From NCBI RefSeq assembly GCF_003019275.1, contig NZ_CP027848.1:620001-684000 (forward strand): a DNA stretch of 64,000 nt. The letters run 5' to 3'. This stretch comes from Staphylococcus muscae. Lineage in GTDB: Bacteria; Bacillota; Bacilli; Staphylococcales; Staphylococcaceae. The notes beneath the pieces were generated by a model. It ran no database searches. It was given only the letters and a program-made list of their open reading frames with translations, and was not told the origin of the DNA. Position numbers and translations under genes: made by a program. This document shows, piece after piece, positions 49,837 through 59,804 of this stretch; position 1 is the first letter of the stretch; each line of letters starts with the position of its first letter.

Positions 49837-50775
49837 TTAATGATTTTCAGAACGCCACTCTTTTAATTCTGCTAAGAAGTTCTGGAAGAGTTGTGGATTC
49901 TTGAAATCAGGGATATTTGCTAATAAAACCTCAACAGGCTTAGTAATCCCCTGCTGTTTGCGTTGTAATACAAGAATTGACTTTTGTGCATTCTTGTTTT
50001 TAAACAAGTTAGCAGGAAGGTTTAAAAATGCTTGCATTTCTGTTTCTGTTGCAATAAAATTTTCTAACTGTTTCACATGATCGCCTTCAAAGAGTTGTGT
50101 CGGAACAACGAGAAATGCATAACCAGTTGGCTTAAGCGCTTGAACAGCTTGCTCAATAAATAAATAATGTGCGTAACTGTGTCCCTCATCAAAACCTAAC
50201 TGCATTTGATGGCTTCGTTCATCTAAGGGATAATAGCCAATTGGCAAATCTCCTACTACGATATCCGCTTCTTCAAAAGGTAATGGCATAATTGCATCTT
50301 GCGGGTAAACATCAAATGGAATTTCTAAAAAGTTAGCAAGATGTATACTTAAACGTGACAACACTGGATCAACTTCTACGAGATGATGCATCACTGTTAC
50401 TTCTTTTAAGACATCGTGAATTGTGGCACTCAGATGTCCTGAACCACTTCCCAAATCTGCAATATGCATTTCTTTTGCATCTTCTTCAAATTGCGAAATA
50501 AGAAAACCAACGACTAAACCAATAGTATCAGGCGTAATCTGATGGTTCGCTTGTACTTCTTCTTGTTGTAATTGACTTAAATAAGCAAATTGAAATGCTT
50601 TTCGTCTATCTTGAAACTGTGCAGATTCAAGCAATGAACGCTCATTCGTATAAAGATGTTCCATTGCTAATCCTAAATTTTCTATAAAACTCTGCCCATT
50701 CTCTTCGTTTAAAGCTTTTGTTTTTTCATCAAGTCGCTGGAATAATTGCTCCATGATGGATGGTGATTGTGTCAT
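49837..50775 (-). CDS. YtxK-like class I SAM-dependent methyltransferase
   Basis: 312 residues. An N-terminal helical part (KTKALNEENGQSFIENLGLAMEHLY) precedes a Rossmann methyltransferase core with IADLGSGSGHLSATIHDVL (SAM site), VEVDPVLSRLSIHLANFL, and DIVVGDLPIGYYP, an NPPY-like motif suggesting N-methylation of a base or amide. HsdM-like, related to Bacillus YtxK, which is also next to ackA. No restriction genes are near. Target unknown. Confidence 0.88.
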   Translation of the reverse strand: MTQSPSIMEQLFQRLDEKTKALNEENGQSFIENLGLAMEHLYTNERSLLESAQFQDRRKAFQFAYLSQLQQEEVQANHQITPDTIGLVVGFLISQFEEDAKEMHIADLGSGSGHLSATIHDVLKEVTVMHHLVEVDPVLSRLSIHLANFLEIPFDVYPQDAIMPLPFEEADIVVGDLPIGYYPLDERSHQMQLGFDEGHSYAHYLFIEQAVQALKPTGYAFLVVPTQLFEGDHVKQLENFIATETEMQAFLNLPANLFKNKNAQKSILVLQRKQQGITKPVEVLLANIPDFKNPQLFQNFLAELKEWRSENH

Positions 50776-50814
50776 AAGTTACGCCCTTTCAATAATTCTC
50801 ATCTATTTCTAGCA

Positions 50815-50866
50815 TAATAAAAAATGAAGGTTGAGACAAGTAGAACCCTCTATCGTCTCAACCTCT
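50815..50866 (-). terminator. Terminator of tpx
   Basis: Perfect 9-bp stem GGTTGAGAC / GTCTCAACC followed on the minus strand by TTCATTTTTTATT. Confidence 0.85.
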
Positions 50867-50874
50867 TCTTGTAA

Positions 50875-51369
50875 TTAAATATTTCGATATGCCTCTAACG
50901 CCGCATCAAAGTTTGGAAAATCTGTACCTTCTGGAACAATTTCTTTATATACAACTTTGTTATTTTCATCTAGAACGAATACTGCACGTGCTAACAACAT
51001 TAATCCATCCATAAGCACACCATAATTTTTAGCGAATGAATGTGCTTGATAGTCACTCAATGTGATGACATTGTCTAAACCATTGCTAGCGCACCATCTT
51101 TTTTGGGCGAATGGTAAGTCCGCTGAAATTGTTAAGACGTAACCATCTTCATCGTTAGCTTGTTCATTAAATTGACGTGTCTGTTGATCACATACGCCTG
51201 TATCAATAGAAGGTACCACACTAATCAATTTCTTTTTACCTTCGTAATCAGCTAATGTGATTGGATTTAAACCTTGATCTACCACTTTAAAATCAGGTGC
51301 TTGATCGTTTACTTTCACTTCATCTCCAATCAAATCAACTGGTTGTTGTTTAAATGTAATTTGTGCCAT
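50875..51369 (-). CDS. tpx: Thiol peroxidase (Tpx, 2-Cys atypical peroxiredoxin)
   Basis: Reduces hydroperoxides with thioredoxin. 164 residues: [22 protein letters not shown] contains the peroxidatic Cys (near residue 60), and [17 protein letters not shown] the resolving Cys (near 94). [19 protein letters not shown] is the typical C-terminal region. GGAGG precedes the ATG. The RDD gene lies 12 bp upstream, so they are probably co-transcribed. Confidence 0.96.
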   Translation of the reverse strand: MAQITFKQQPVDLIGDEVKVNDQAPDFKVVDQGLNPITLADYEGKKKLISVVPSIDTGVCDQQTRQFNEQANDEDGYVLTISADLPFAQKRWCASNGLDNVITLSDYQAHSFAKNYGVLMDGLMLLARAVFVLDENNKVVYKEIVPEGTDFPNFDAALEAYRNI

Positions 51370-51381
51370 TTGACTGCCTCC

Positions 51382-51993
51382 TTAATGATATATTTCACTC
51401 TCATTATAACGAGTTTGTAATGATTTCGCATCCATTTCATTTCTTTGATGTTTAATCTGTCTCAAATATTTCTGCTTAACTACCACTGTATCTGCAAAAT
51501 AATCATGCACACCGATATGTTTTGGTGTGAAAATCACAGCTAAATATGGCAATCCTAACATCACATTGGAAATAATTCGACCAATCCATTCTCGCATTAA
51601 TACATCTGACCACGATAATCCTTCAATATGATTGGTATACACTTTAATGCCTAAAATCATTTTCCCTAATGTTTGTTGGAAGAATCGTGTCATCAATACA
51701 AAATATAAAAAGTATATAATGGCTTCTAACATATTTGCAACATTGAAATATGAAATCCACAGTTGCCAATCATTCATATTCGTTAATGCAAAAATAGGTT
51801 CTAAAACCATTTGTTTTACAGCCCAAAGGATGATGATATCAATGATATAGCTAAAAAACCTTCGTCCAAAACCTGCATACAAAAAGGCGTCTCGTTCATA
51901 TTGACTCATTTTTACGCTCGTTTGAGTCGAACTCATGTCTTCATAACGTCTTTGTGTCGGATTGGTGTTTACAGTTGCTTTCTCTTTATTCAT
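51382..51993 (-). CDS. RDD family membrane protein
   Basis: About 204 residues. After a hydrophilic N-terminal tail, GFGRRFFSYIIDIIILWAVKQMV is the RDD motif (Arg, Asp, Asp in helix 1), followed by a second and third helix with FFQQTLGKMILGIKVYTNHIEGLSWSDVLMREWIGRII, standard for the family. Function is generally unclear; some members are Na+/H+ antiporters. I prefer the ATG at 51993, 5 nt after AGGTGG; a GTG at 52002 overlaps it. The sppA stop is immediately upstream, so sppA, RDD and tpx likely form one operon. Confidence 0.9.
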   Translation of the reverse strand: MNKEKATVNTNPTQRRYEDMSSTQTSVKMSQYERDAFLYAGFGRRFFSYIIDIIILWAVKQMVLEPIFALTNMNDWQLWISYFNVANMLEAIIYFLYFVLMTRFFQQTLGKMILGIKVYTNHIEGLSWSDVLMREWIGRIISNVMLGLPYLAVIFTPKHIGVHDYFADTVVVKQKYLRQIKHQRNEMDAKSLQTRYNESEIYH

Positions 51994-52002
51994 CTCATCC
52001 AC

Positions 52003-52989
52003 CTACCCTTCATATTTATACATAGGTCTCGTTTGTGATTCATTGTTTAAGATTGATTTCACTTGTTCAATATCTGCACGAACACCTTTTAAAAAGCTCT
52101 TCGCACCGAATAATGAACCGAATCCCATATCAGCTTGATCAAAGCTAATCACTTGCGCGTCTTCTGCTTTAATCGCTTTTTTCAGATCCTTCATAGATGC
52201 TTCTTTGTAGCCAATTTCATCAATGAGTCCATTACTTTTTGCTTGTTGTGCACTGTATAGTCGCCCATCAGCTAATTCACGTACTTTTGATTCTGACATA
52301 TGGCGACCTTTAACGATAACATCAATAAATTGATCATAGCTATCTTTATTAATTGATTGTAAGATATCACGTTCTTCTTGTGTCATTTCTCTCGAAGGGC
52401 TCAAAATATCTTTATGTTCACCTGATTTGATTGTGTTTGTTTTTACACCAAGATTGTTCAGTAATTCTGAGTAATCCATCGCCTGAGAAATCACACCAAT
52501 TGATCCTGTGAGTGATTGTGGGCCTGCATATATCTTATCTGCAGGTGCTGAGATGTAGTAACCACCTGATGCAGCCATCGTTTCCATTTGTACGTAAACC
52601 TTTTTGCCTGAATCTTTTACTTCTTTTAATTTTTGATAAAATTCATCACTCGCATATGTACTACCACCCGGGCTATCGACAATTAAAAATACTCCTTTAA
52701 TCGTGTCATCTTCTTTGATTGCATCCAACTGTTTTAATGCCATTTGATGATCATAGCTTCCACTAGCAAATAGCCCACCAGTCCCCATATCTATAATTTC
52801 ACCTTTGACAGACAGTTTTGCAATTTGTTTATTACTATTTCCTTCTTCAACGACTGTACTCGTTGCTTCATTAATCATTGAGAGTTTGGAATCAAACACC
52901 GATGAAGCGAGTGTTGTCACTGCACTGGTCAAAATACCACTCAGTACAATCACAGCCGCAATGATAATTGCTACAATACGTTTTGACAT
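52003..52989 (-). CDS. sppA: Signal peptide peptidase SppA (S49)
   Basis: Membrane serine protease that degrades leftover signal peptides. 328 residues: one N-terminal membrane helix (RIVAIIIAAVIVLSGILTSAVTTLA), then the S49 domain with VDSPGGSTYASDEFYQKL, MAASGGYYISAPADKIYAGPQSLTGSIGVI (catalytic Ser in MAASGGYY) and GRLYSAQQAKSNGLIDEIG (catalytic Lys earlier in the loop). Short form, as in Bacillus. The ATG at 52989 follows AAGGAG; a GTG at 53001 overlaps the binding site. Confidence 0.95.
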   Translation of the reverse strand: MSKRIVAIIIAAVIVLSGILTSAVTTLASSVFDSKLSMINEATSTVVEEGNSNKQIAKLSVKGEIIDMGTGGLFASGSYDHQMALKQLDAIKEDDTIKGVFLIVDSPGGSTYASDEFYQKLKEVKDSGKKVYVQMETMAASGGYYISAPADKIYAGPQSLTGSIGVISQAMDYSELLNNLGVKTNTIKSGEHKDILSPSREMTQEERDILQSINKDSYDQFIDVIVKGRHMSESKVRELADGRLYSAQQAKSNGLIDEIGYKEASMKDLKKAIKAEDAQVISFDQADMGFGSLFGAKSFLKGVRADIEQVKSILNNESQTRPMYKYEG

Positions 52990-53095
52990 ATAGATAACCA
53001 CTCCTTAAATAATTGTTTGTTCCTATCATATCAAACCTTTTTTAATTTGTAACAAGGTCTTTCTATTTCTGAAAAAGATTCTTATACAAAAATGA

Positions 53096-53131
53096 CAAAA
53101 AACCTCTCAAACAAGAATTTGAATGAGAGGT
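53096..53131 (-). terminator. Terminator of the TSUP permease gene
   Basis: Perfect 8-bp stem ACCTCTCA / TGAGAGGT followed on the minus strand by TTTTTTG. Confidence 0.85.
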
Positions 53132-53139
53132 CTCAATAT

Positions 53140-53916
53140 TTAAAAATGTGTCGATACATAATCCAGTAAGTTTTTCATTATCAGTATAGCTGTCACAACA
53201 ACAAATAATACTTTGACGTAACCGACACCATACTTTAATGCAAACCATGCACCAAAATATGAGCCCACAACCATACTCACTGCCATTGAAAGCCCGTAGA
53301 CATAATCAACATGTCCAAGATAGATAAATAGTAACAATGCACCTAAGTTCGATGCAAAATTAAGTACTTTAGCATTACCTGCCGCACTTAAAAAGTCAAA
53401 ACCAATCATTAAAAAAGCAAACATAAGAAATGACCCTGTACCACCACCGAGAAAACCATCATAAAATCCAATTATAGCTAACGCGATTACAAAAATGATT
53501 AGTTTTCTCAATGACAATTTTTGATATGTACGTATGCTACCCCAATCTTTTTTTAGCAACGTATAAATTAAAACAACGGTTAGTATCACGATAACCAATG
53601 GTTTTAATAGTGCTGCAGGCAGATAGACAGCAAGTATCGCACCACAAATTGACGCAATAAACGATATCGGAAATAACTTTGCAACAATTCGAATATCTAC
53701 CTTACCTGAACGCAAATAACGAATGGCACTCGTAAACGATCCAAACGCACTGGCAAGCTTGTTCGTTCCAAGTGCAGTTGCAGGCGGCAATCCAATTGCA
53801 AGCAATGCAGGAATTGAAATCAATCCACCACCGCCGACTACCGCATCAATAAAAGCTGCTAAAAAACCAAAAGCTAAAATAATAACAATTAGTGTCCAAT
53901 CCCATTCCATTAACAT
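53140..53916 (-). CDS. TauE/SafE family (TSUP) sulfite/organo-sulfonate exporter-like permease
   Basis: 258 residues, seven to eight helices. GGGGLISIPALLAIGLPPATALGTNKLASAFGSFTSAIRYLRSGKVD at the start and FYDGFLGGGTGSFLMFAFLMIGFDFLSAAGNAKVLNFASNLGALLLF in the second half are the two internally repeated TSUP motifs. Transport of sulfite, sulfonate or related anions is typical; the substrate here is unknown. Located just downstream of thiI, a sulfur-transfer gene, but the tie is only suggestive. Confidence 0.93.
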   Translation of the reverse strand: MLMEWDWTLIVIILAFGFLAAFIDAVVGGGGLISIPALLAIGLPPATALGTNKLASAFGSFTSAIRYLRSGKVDIRIVAKLFPISFIASICGAILAVYLPAALLKPLVIVILTVVLIYTLLKKDWGSIRTYQKLSLRKLIIFVIALAIIGFYDGFLGGGTGSFLMFAFLMIGFDFLSAAGNAKVLNFASNLGALLLFIYLGHVDYVYGLSMAVSMVVGSYFGAWFALKYGVGYVKVLFVVVTAILIMKNLLDYVSTHF

Positions 53917-53946
53917 TTAACCATCCCCTTTATTTGGTTAATTATA

Positions 53947-55167
53947 TTAGAATAAGTCTGCTTCCCAAGTTGTTTCAGTATCTTCATGTAATTGGTAATT
54001 TTTATCAATTACCAATGTTTCGATATTCTCAACTGCACGATCCAACATTTCTTCAAAATCAAATCCTGATTCATATTTCAATACTTTGTCATACTGTGGT
54101 TCAGTAACAGGGTGTTTTGGTGTAAAAATTGTACAACAGTCTTCAAACGGTTGGATAGATGTTTCAAACGTACCAATCGCTTTCGCTTTTGCGACAATCT
54201 CTTCCTTGTCCAACGATAGTAACGGTCTTAAGATTGGCGTAGATGTAACAGCATTAATCGCATACATACTCTTCAATGTTTGACTCGCTACTTGTCCTAG
54301 ATTTTCCCCATTTACAATTGCGTCTGCTTCGATTTGATGTGCTAATTTGTCTGCAATGCGCAACATCATACGACGTGTAGATGTCATCGTATAACGTTCA
54401 TGTACGACTTTATGAATTTGTTTTTGTACTTCTGTGAATGGAACAATGTGCAATTTAATCGTACCAACACGCTCTGCCATAATACGTGTTAATTCAATCA
54501 CTTTTTGCTTTGCTTTTTCACTCGTAAACGGTGGACTGTGGAAATGAATCGCTTCAATTGTCACACCTCGACGCATTACTTCCATACCTGCAACAGGTGA
54601 ATCAATACCGCCTGACAACATCAATAATGTTTTGCCACCTGTTCCAACCGGAAGTCCACCAATTGCTTCGATTGTACGATCATACATATAAATCGCATCC
54701 AAACGAACTTCTACCATAATTTGATGATCAGGCTTACGAACATCAACGTGTAATCCTGGAACATGTTTTAGCACTTCACCGCCGACCATACGTTGGATTG
54801 CAAATGTTTCGTATTCAAATTGCTTATCGCTGCGTTTCACTTCTACTTTGAAACTGTCGCCTTCATGATATTTTTCAGCAAACTTTATGGCATGCGCGTA
54901 TACAGAATCCATATTTTTTTCAATTTTTAGCACCGGACTGATAGAGTGTACACCGAAAACTTTCGAAATACGTGACATCATTTCTTCTACATCAGCCTGT
55001 GGATCTAATTCGATATACATGCGGTCTCGGTTTGCTTTAACTTCATATCCCTTTAATGGCATCAATGATCGCTTCACATTGGAACGCAATTGGTTAACGA
55101 AAACTTTTCGATTACCACCTTTTAATGTTAATTCTCCATATCTTACAAGTAGATGATCATATATCAT
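53947..55167 (-). CDS. thiI: tRNA 4-thiouridylase / thiazole sulfur carrier ThiI
   Basis: Adds sulfur at tRNA uridine 8. 406 residues: NFLD and THUMP domains at the N-terminus, then the PP-loop ATP pyrophosphatase [19 protein letters not shown] (adenylation) and [18 protein letters not shown]. The C-terminal rhodanese domain of the E. coli enzyme is absent, as in other Firmicutes; [12 protein letters not shown] contains the conserved Cys. Its ATG overlaps the nifS stop by one base (TAATG), so the desulfurase feeds it directly. Confidence 0.96.
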   Translation of the reverse strand: MIYDHLLVRYGELTLKGGNRKVFVNQLRSNVKRSLMPLKGYEVKANRDRMYIELDPQADVEEMMSRISKVFGVHSISPVLKIEKNMDSVYAHAIKFAEKYHEGDSFKVEVKRSDKQFEYETFAIQRMVGGEVLKHVPGLHVDVRKPDHQIMVEVRLDAIYMYDRTIEAIGGLPVGTGGKTLLMLSGGIDSPVAGMEVMRRGVTIEAIHFHSPPFTSEKAKQKVIELTRIMAERVGTIKLHIVPFTEVQKQIHKVVHERYTMTSTRRMMLRIADKLAHQIEADAIVNGENLGQVASQTLKSMYAINAVTSTPILRPLLSLDKEEIVAKAKAIGTFETSIQPFEDCCTIFTPKHPVTEPQYDKVLKYESGFDFEEMLDRAVENIETLVIDKNYQLHEDTETTWEADLF

Positions 55168-56300
55168 TATTCTAGTAACTCCTTCACTTCTTTATATACT
55201 TTGTCAAAAGCGTGTTTAAATTGTTGAATATCTGCGTGTTGCGTATTGATATCAAAAGACAATCGGATACTTCCTAATATGCATGATGTAGAGATGCCCA
55301 TCGCTTGAAGAACTTCATTCACTTTTGCATGTTTTGACGAACAAGCACTTGTTGTCGAAATCATCACACCTTGTTTTGAGAAAGCATTAACAAGTACTTC
55401 CCCACGAACACCTGGAAAAGCAATATTTAAAATATGCGGTGACGCATCGATTGGCGAATTGATACATACACCTTTATATTGAGAAATAAAATCTCTTAAT
55501 GTTTGATTCACTTGAACAAGTGCCGACATCATATCCGAACGGCGCTCTTCTGCTAAACGAATTGCTTTTGCGCTTGCAACATCGATAGGTACGTTGACGG
55601 TACCACTACGCAAACCATATTCTTGTCCCCCACCATGTATGATAGGCTCTATATTATGCATATTATTTAATATCAGTACACCTTGCCCTTTTAAACCATT
55701 AAATTTATGTCCACTTAGCGCAATACTGTCTACATCTTGCGTAATGAGCGGTAACTTGCCCAGTGCTTGCACCGCATCAACATGAAAATGTGCCTTTGGA
55801 TAGTCTTTTAGTAACGTCGCAATGTCTTCTATTGGTTGAACTTGACCCATAATGTTATTGACATGCATACAAGTAACTAATATGACATCAGACGACATCA
55901 ATGATTTCAAATGATCCATATCAATTCGTCCAGCTTTCGTAACATTCACATACTTCAATACGAATCCTTGTGTCTCTAAAGCACGACATACTTCTAACAC
56001 TGATGGATGTTCCAATACGGAAGTAATGATTGTTCGCCCAAACTGTTTCTTTTGGTAAGCGACACCTTTTAAAGCCATGTTGTTCGACTCTGTGGCGCCA
56101 CTTGTGAAAATAACTGTTTCATCATTCAAGTTTAACGCTGACTTAATTTGATTGCGTGCCTGCTGTAACAGACGACTCGCTTCAACACCCTTTGCATGCG
56201 GGCTATTCGGGTTATAAAAATATTGTTGATTCACCTTCATAAAGCTATCAAGTACAGATGAATCAGGCTTCGTTGTTGCCGCATTATCAAAATAGAGCAT
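55167..56300 (-). CDS. Cysteine desulfurase (NifS/IscS-like)
   Basis: PLP enzyme that takes sulfur from cysteine; beside thiI it most likely supplies tRNA thiolation. 377 residues: [11 protein letters not shown] at the start, [46 protein letters not shown] (PLP lysine in GHKFNG), and the active Cys in [18 protein letters not shown] use ATG 56300, which follows GGAGTCTTAAAC; an upstream in-frame codon lies in the ribosome binding site region. NifZ-type (YrvO/NifS-thiI) pairing, as in Bacillus. Confidence 0.94.
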   Translation of the reverse strand: MLYFDNAATTKPDSSVLDSFMKVNQQYFYNPNSPHAKGVEASRLLQQARNQIKSALNLNDETVIFTSGATESNNMALKGVAYQKKQFGRTIITSVLEHPSVLEVCRALETQGFVLKYVNVTKAGRIDMDHLKSLMSSDVILVTCMHVNNIMGQVQPIEDIATLLKDYPKAHFHVDAVQALGKLPLITQDVDSIALSGHKFNGLKGQGVLILNNMHNIEPIIHGGGQEYGLRSGTVNVPIDVASAKAIRLAEERRSDMMSALVQVNQTLRDFISQYKGVCINSPIDASPHILNIAFPGVRGEVLVNAFSKQGVMISTTSACSSKHAKVNEVLQAMGISTSCILGSIRLSFDINTQHADIQQFKHAFDKVYKEVKELLE

Positions 56301-56431
56301 GTTTAAGACTCCTTCACTCATTAATCATTATTTCATTGTACTATAATTCTATTTGAAATGAATAGGTAAAAATCTCAAATACCCAATACACATCTTTCTT
56401 TACTCCCATGTTACTTCCCTATAATTGCCCA

Positions 56432-56467
56432 CAAAAAAACCATGATGTAACTATACACATCATGGTT
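56432..56467 (-). terminator. Terminator of ezrA
   Basis: AACCATGATGT / ACATCATGGTT stem (11 bp) followed on the minus strand by TTTTTTTG. Confidence 0.88.
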
Positions 56468-56476
56468 TTAATCATT

Positions 56477-58183
56477 TTAAGCTTGCTTTAGCATAACTTC
56501 TTTTTCAATTTGTTGGCTAATGCCTGGTTCAATTCGTTCCAGTGCTTGTGCTGAAATCTCACTTGAACGTTTATAGCGATTGTTTTTGAATAAGCGTTCT
56601 GCTTCGTTCAAACTCTTATCTAAATCATGGTTATCTTTACGATATCTATTGCCGTACTGAATTAATTTCTCGGCATAAACCGCATTGATTAAGACGTCAT
56701 TTGCTTCATCTTCAAATTTATTCATTTGAAGCACGACTTTGTTCACTTTATCTTTCAATTGTTGAACGTTAATTGGACGTTCGCTAAAGCGTTTATTCAC
56801 ATCTCTAACTTCATAGTCAATTTCATTTTTCAAAATGATAAAACGTTCTGGCACACTCGTTAAGTTTGATGCTAACAAGCGACGGTAAATCTCTTCTTTT
56901 TTACTTTGAACACGTAAAATATGTTCTTCCGCTTCCGCCTCGTCTTCTCTGAGTGAGATCAAATGATTCTGTAACTTTTCTTGTTTATCGTTAATAACCA
57001 CAACATGGTCTTCAATATATTTTAAGTTATCTTGAACCTCACTATATCTTACAGCAGATTTTGACATTTCTGTTAGGATTTCATCATAAACAGAAATAAG
57101 ATTTTGAATTTCATTTTCGAATTGTCGTACGTTTTGTACATCACTTTCGTTAATGTAATAATTTTCACGTACATATTCAATTTCTGTTTGCAATGTATAG
57201 TTCATATCTTTTGCGTGGAATAATTCATCTGTAATACGCTCTTTTGATTCTTCGACAGCATTCTTTGATTTTACTTCATGTTCGATAAGGTCATACATCA
57301 CATCGAGTTGCTTGTTAATCTCTTCAAGCTTTTGATTCGCAGCATCAAGTTCGAGCTTACTAATCATTGGTTCAACAAAACTCAACTCTGTTTTTAAACT
57401 TTGTAGCGTGCTGTCTACTTTTGCATGATCTAAATCATAACCTTCCACCTTCAAGTCACGCACACCGTACTTCAAGTCTTGGAACTGGCCTGGCAACTCT
57501 TTTTGCGCTTCGCGAATCAAGTCTGGGATTTCAGTCATGTCTTGTTGAAGATATGTGATGTCATCATTCAATCCTTTAATATGTGTATGCGCTTCTTGAT
57601 AGTTACCTGCATCCTTTAACTCTTGATAGCGCTCAATCTCAGGTTCAAGCGCTTCAATTTCTTGTTCAAGTGGTGCTGCAGCTTCACCAAATTGATGTCG
57701 ATTTGCTAAAACATCACGTTTCATTTTACGATGATTTTCTTTCGTCTGTTCGTAGATAGTATCACTCTCTTGGTGAAGATGGATCACTTCATCCGCTTGC
57801 TCGGTTAAAGCTAAATGTTTGGCTTCATATGCGTCCATCAAACTATGCGCATCATCAATTTCGACTTGTGCTTGCGAGAACTTAAACTTATCAAGTGTGA
57901 CTTCCGCTTCATGAATTTTTTCATCAACAGGTGCTAAAAAGTCGTTTGTTGTTTGTGTCCATTCCGAACGTAAGCTGTCGTAACGTTGCTTCGTTTCTCC
58001 AGACATACGAAGTTGTTTTAATTTATCCAAGCTTTCATCATAAGACAACGCATTCAACTTTTCTCTACGCGTCTCAGCCTCTTGTATGATCGTTCGCTTT
58101 TGAGAACGCATATAGAACAAGATACCAATGCCAATTAAAATAATAATAATAACCGCTAGTATGATATACAATAACATGTTCAT
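56477..58183 (-). CDS. ezrA: Septation ring formation regulator EzrA
   Basis: Membrane-anchored spectrin-like protein that controls FtsZ ring assembly and links it to the division machinery. 568 residues: one membrane helix (residues 3-25, [22 protein letters not shown]) then repeats of helical bundles, with [55 protein letters not shown] and the near-invariant [25 protein letters not shown]. Coiled-coil-rich throughout. I use ATG 58183 (MNMLLYI) because AGGAGGAGAAAA precedes it. Confidence 0.96.
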   Translation of the reverse strand: MNMLLYIILAVIIIILIGIGILFYMRSQKRTIIQEAETRREKLNALSYDESLDKLKQLRMSGETKQRYDSLRSEWTQTTNDFLAPVDEKIHEAEVTLDKFKFSQAQVEIDDAHSLMDAYEAKHLALTEQADEVIHLHQESDTIYEQTKENHRKMKRDVLANRHQFGEAAAPLEQEIEALEPEIERYQELKDAGNYQEAHTHIKGLNDDITYLQQDMTEIPDLIREAQKELPGQFQDLKYGVRDLKVEGYDLDHAKVDSTLQSLKTELSFVEPMISKLELDAANQKLEEINKQLDVMYDLIEHEVKSKNAVEESKERITDELFHAKDMNYTLQTEIEYVRENYYINESDVQNVRQFENEIQNLISVYDEILTEMSKSAVRYSEVQDNLKYIEDHVVVINDKQEKLQNHLISLREDEAEAEEHILRVQSKKEEIYRRLLASNLTSVPERFIILKNEIDYEVRDVNKRFSERPINVQQLKDKVNKVVLQMNKFEDEANDVLINAVYAEKLIQYGNRYRKDNHDLDKSLNEAERLFKNNRYKRSSEISAQALERIEPGISQQIEKEVMLKQA

Positions 58184-58355
58184 TTTTCTCCTCCTAGAAT
58201 ACATAAAACTATTATAACGTAAATTATCATGTCATAAAATCAAAATCTCAAAAAACATCTGACTTCCTTTATTTATATGTATAAAATCGATTGATTGCAT
58301 GAATACATATGAGAAGATATAATATCCTTAAATTTCGGAAAAGTGAGTGGATAAC

Positions 58356-58817
58356 ATGTCGGTGAAACAAACAGATTATACATTATTAGCACGTCAACTT
58401 GATGCTTTATTAGATGGTGAAACAGATTTAATTGCAAATTTAAGTAATGCCTCAGCACTATTGAATGAAAATCTAGACCAAATTAATTGGGTTGGCTTTT
58501 ACTTAATGAAAAATGATGCGCTCATTCTCGGTCCTTTCCAAGGGAAGCCTGCATGTGTTCATATCGAAGTAGGTCGTGGTGTTTGTGGGACAGCTGTTGC
58601 AGAAAATAAAATACAACGTGTAGCTGATGTGAATGCCTTTCCAGGCCATATTGCATGTGATGCTGCAAGTCAATCAGAGATAGTCGTACCAATTCATAAA
58701 GGCGATACAGTTATTGGTGTATTGGATATTGACGCCCCTATTACAAATCGATTCTCTGAAGCAGATGAAGAAGGACTTGCAAAATTTGTTGAAGTACTCG
58801 AACAACATCTTGCATAA
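58356..58817 (+). CDS. GAF-domain free methionine-(R)-sulfoxide reductase
   Basis: fRMsr (YebR/YtsP-like), reduces free Met-R-sulfoxide. 153 residues, single GAF domain: NWVGFYLMKNDALILGPFQGKPACVHIEVGRGVCGTAVAE and PGHIACDAASQSEIVVPIHKGDTVIGVLDIDAP carry the three cysteines (KPACV, GRGVCGTA, HIACDAAS) used in catalysis. With MsrA at 3.3 kb the window holds two of the methionine sulfoxide repair enzymes. The ATG at 58356 follows GAGTGG; a GTG 9 nt earlier is in the binding site. Confidence 0.93.
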   Translation: MSVKQTDYTLLARQLDALLDGETDLIANLSNASALLNENLDQINWVGFYLMKNDALILGPFQGKPACVHIEVGRGVCGTAVAENKIQRVADVNAFPGHIACDAASQSEIVVPIHKGDTVIGVLDIDAPITNRFSEADEEGLAKFVEVLEQHLA

Positions 58818-58822
58818 AACCA

Positions 58823-58850
58823 TTGACAAAGATGATGAAAGTGTTACAAT
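58823..58850 (+). promoter_or_regulatory. rpsD promoter
   Basis: -35 TTGACA, 16-bp spacer, -10 TACAAT. It starts in the sequence just after the fRMsr stop, and drives the long rpsD leader. Confidence 0.8.
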
Positions 58851-58856
58851 TGTCTT

Positions 58857-59034
58857 TGTGTGAATAAACGAAAATAGCAGTTGAATATTGATAGGCACTA
58901 TGGTGTTCCCAAAGCGGGCGTGCCGTGTAACCGTAGCTATGAGGCGAGGACACAGAAAACACTATATCCTATCGAGCATTCAACACTCTTTTTTGTTTTT
59001 CATAACTACAAAAAAGAAAAAGGAGGAGTCAATT
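58857..59034 (+). ncRNA. rpsD leader RNA (likely S4-binding autoregulatory leader)
   Basis: About 178 nt between promoter and rpsD. GTTGAAT / ATTCAAC (58880s and 58975s) and GATAGG / CCTATC form a long-range helix around a GC-richer core with TGGTGTTCCC and GGGCGTGCC, and a T tract (CTTTTTTG) comes after the closing arm, which allows either attenuation or masking of translation. Bacillus rpsD has an autoregulatory leader bound by S4; equivalence is inferred from position and structure. Confidence 0.7.
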
Positions 59035-59637
59035 ATGGCTCGATTCAGAGGTTCAAGCTGGAAAAAATCACGTCGTTTAGGTATTTCATTATCAGGTACT
59101 GGTAAAGAATTAGATAAACGTCCATATGCACCGGGACAACACGGTCCTACTCAACGTAAAAAATTATCAGAGTATGGTTTACAATTACGTGAAAAACAAA
59201 AATTACGTTACTTATATGGAATGACTGAACGTCAATTCCGTAACACTTTCAACATCGCTGGTAAACAAGGTGGTGTACACGGTGAAAACTTCATGGTATT
59301 ACTTGCTAGTCGTTTAGACGCAGTTGTATACTCATTAGGTTTAGCTCGTACACGTCGTCAAGCACGTCAATTAGTTAACCACGGTCACATCTTAGTAGAT
59401 GGTAAACGTGTTGACATTCCATCATACTCATTAAAACCAGGTCAAGAGATTGCTGTTCGTGAAAAATCACAAAAACTTGCAATCATCGCTGAATCAGTAG
59501 AAATCAGCAACTTTGTTCCTGATTACTTAGAGTTCGATGCAGACAACCTTAAAGGTACTTTCGTTCGCTTACCAGAACGCAGCGAATTACCTGCAGAAAT
59601 CAATGAACAATTAATCGTTGAGTACTACTCACGTTAA
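59035..59637 (+). CDS. rpsD: 30S ribosomal protein S4
   Basis: 200 residues. [37 protein letters not shown] at the start is the staphylococcal/bacillary S4 N-terminus without zinc-binding cysteines. The S4 RNA-binding domain follows ([38 protein letters not shown]). It nucleates 30S assembly on 16S rRNA and represses its own synthesis in relatives. The ATG at 59035 follows AGGAGG. Single gene with its own terminator. Confidence 0.98.
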   Translation: MARFRGSSWKKSRRLGISLSGTGKELDKRPYAPGQHGPTQRKKLSEYGLQLREKQKLRYLYGMTERQFRNTFNIAGKQGGVHGENFMVLLASRLDAVVYSLGLARTRRQARQLVNHGHILVDGKRVDIPSYSLKPGQEIAVREKSQKLAIIAESVEISNFVPDYLEFDADNLKGTFVRLPERSELPAEINEQLIVEYYSR

Positions 59638-59655
59638 GATTTCATAACTTATTTA

Positions 59656-59695
59656 AAAACCAAGTATGGACACTGTGCCTACTTGGTTTTTTTGT
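59656..59695 (+). terminator. Terminator of rpsD
   Basis: Perfect 9-bp stem AACCAAGTA / TACTTGGTT followed by TTTTTTG. Confidence 0.9.
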
Positions 59696-59804
59696 TTTAT
59701 CATACATAACTTTCCCTTCCCGATTAACGAAATAATGAATTACTTTGCAATATCATTTCTGTTTTTTATAATAAACATATAGTTATTCAAAGGGAGATGT
59801 TACT

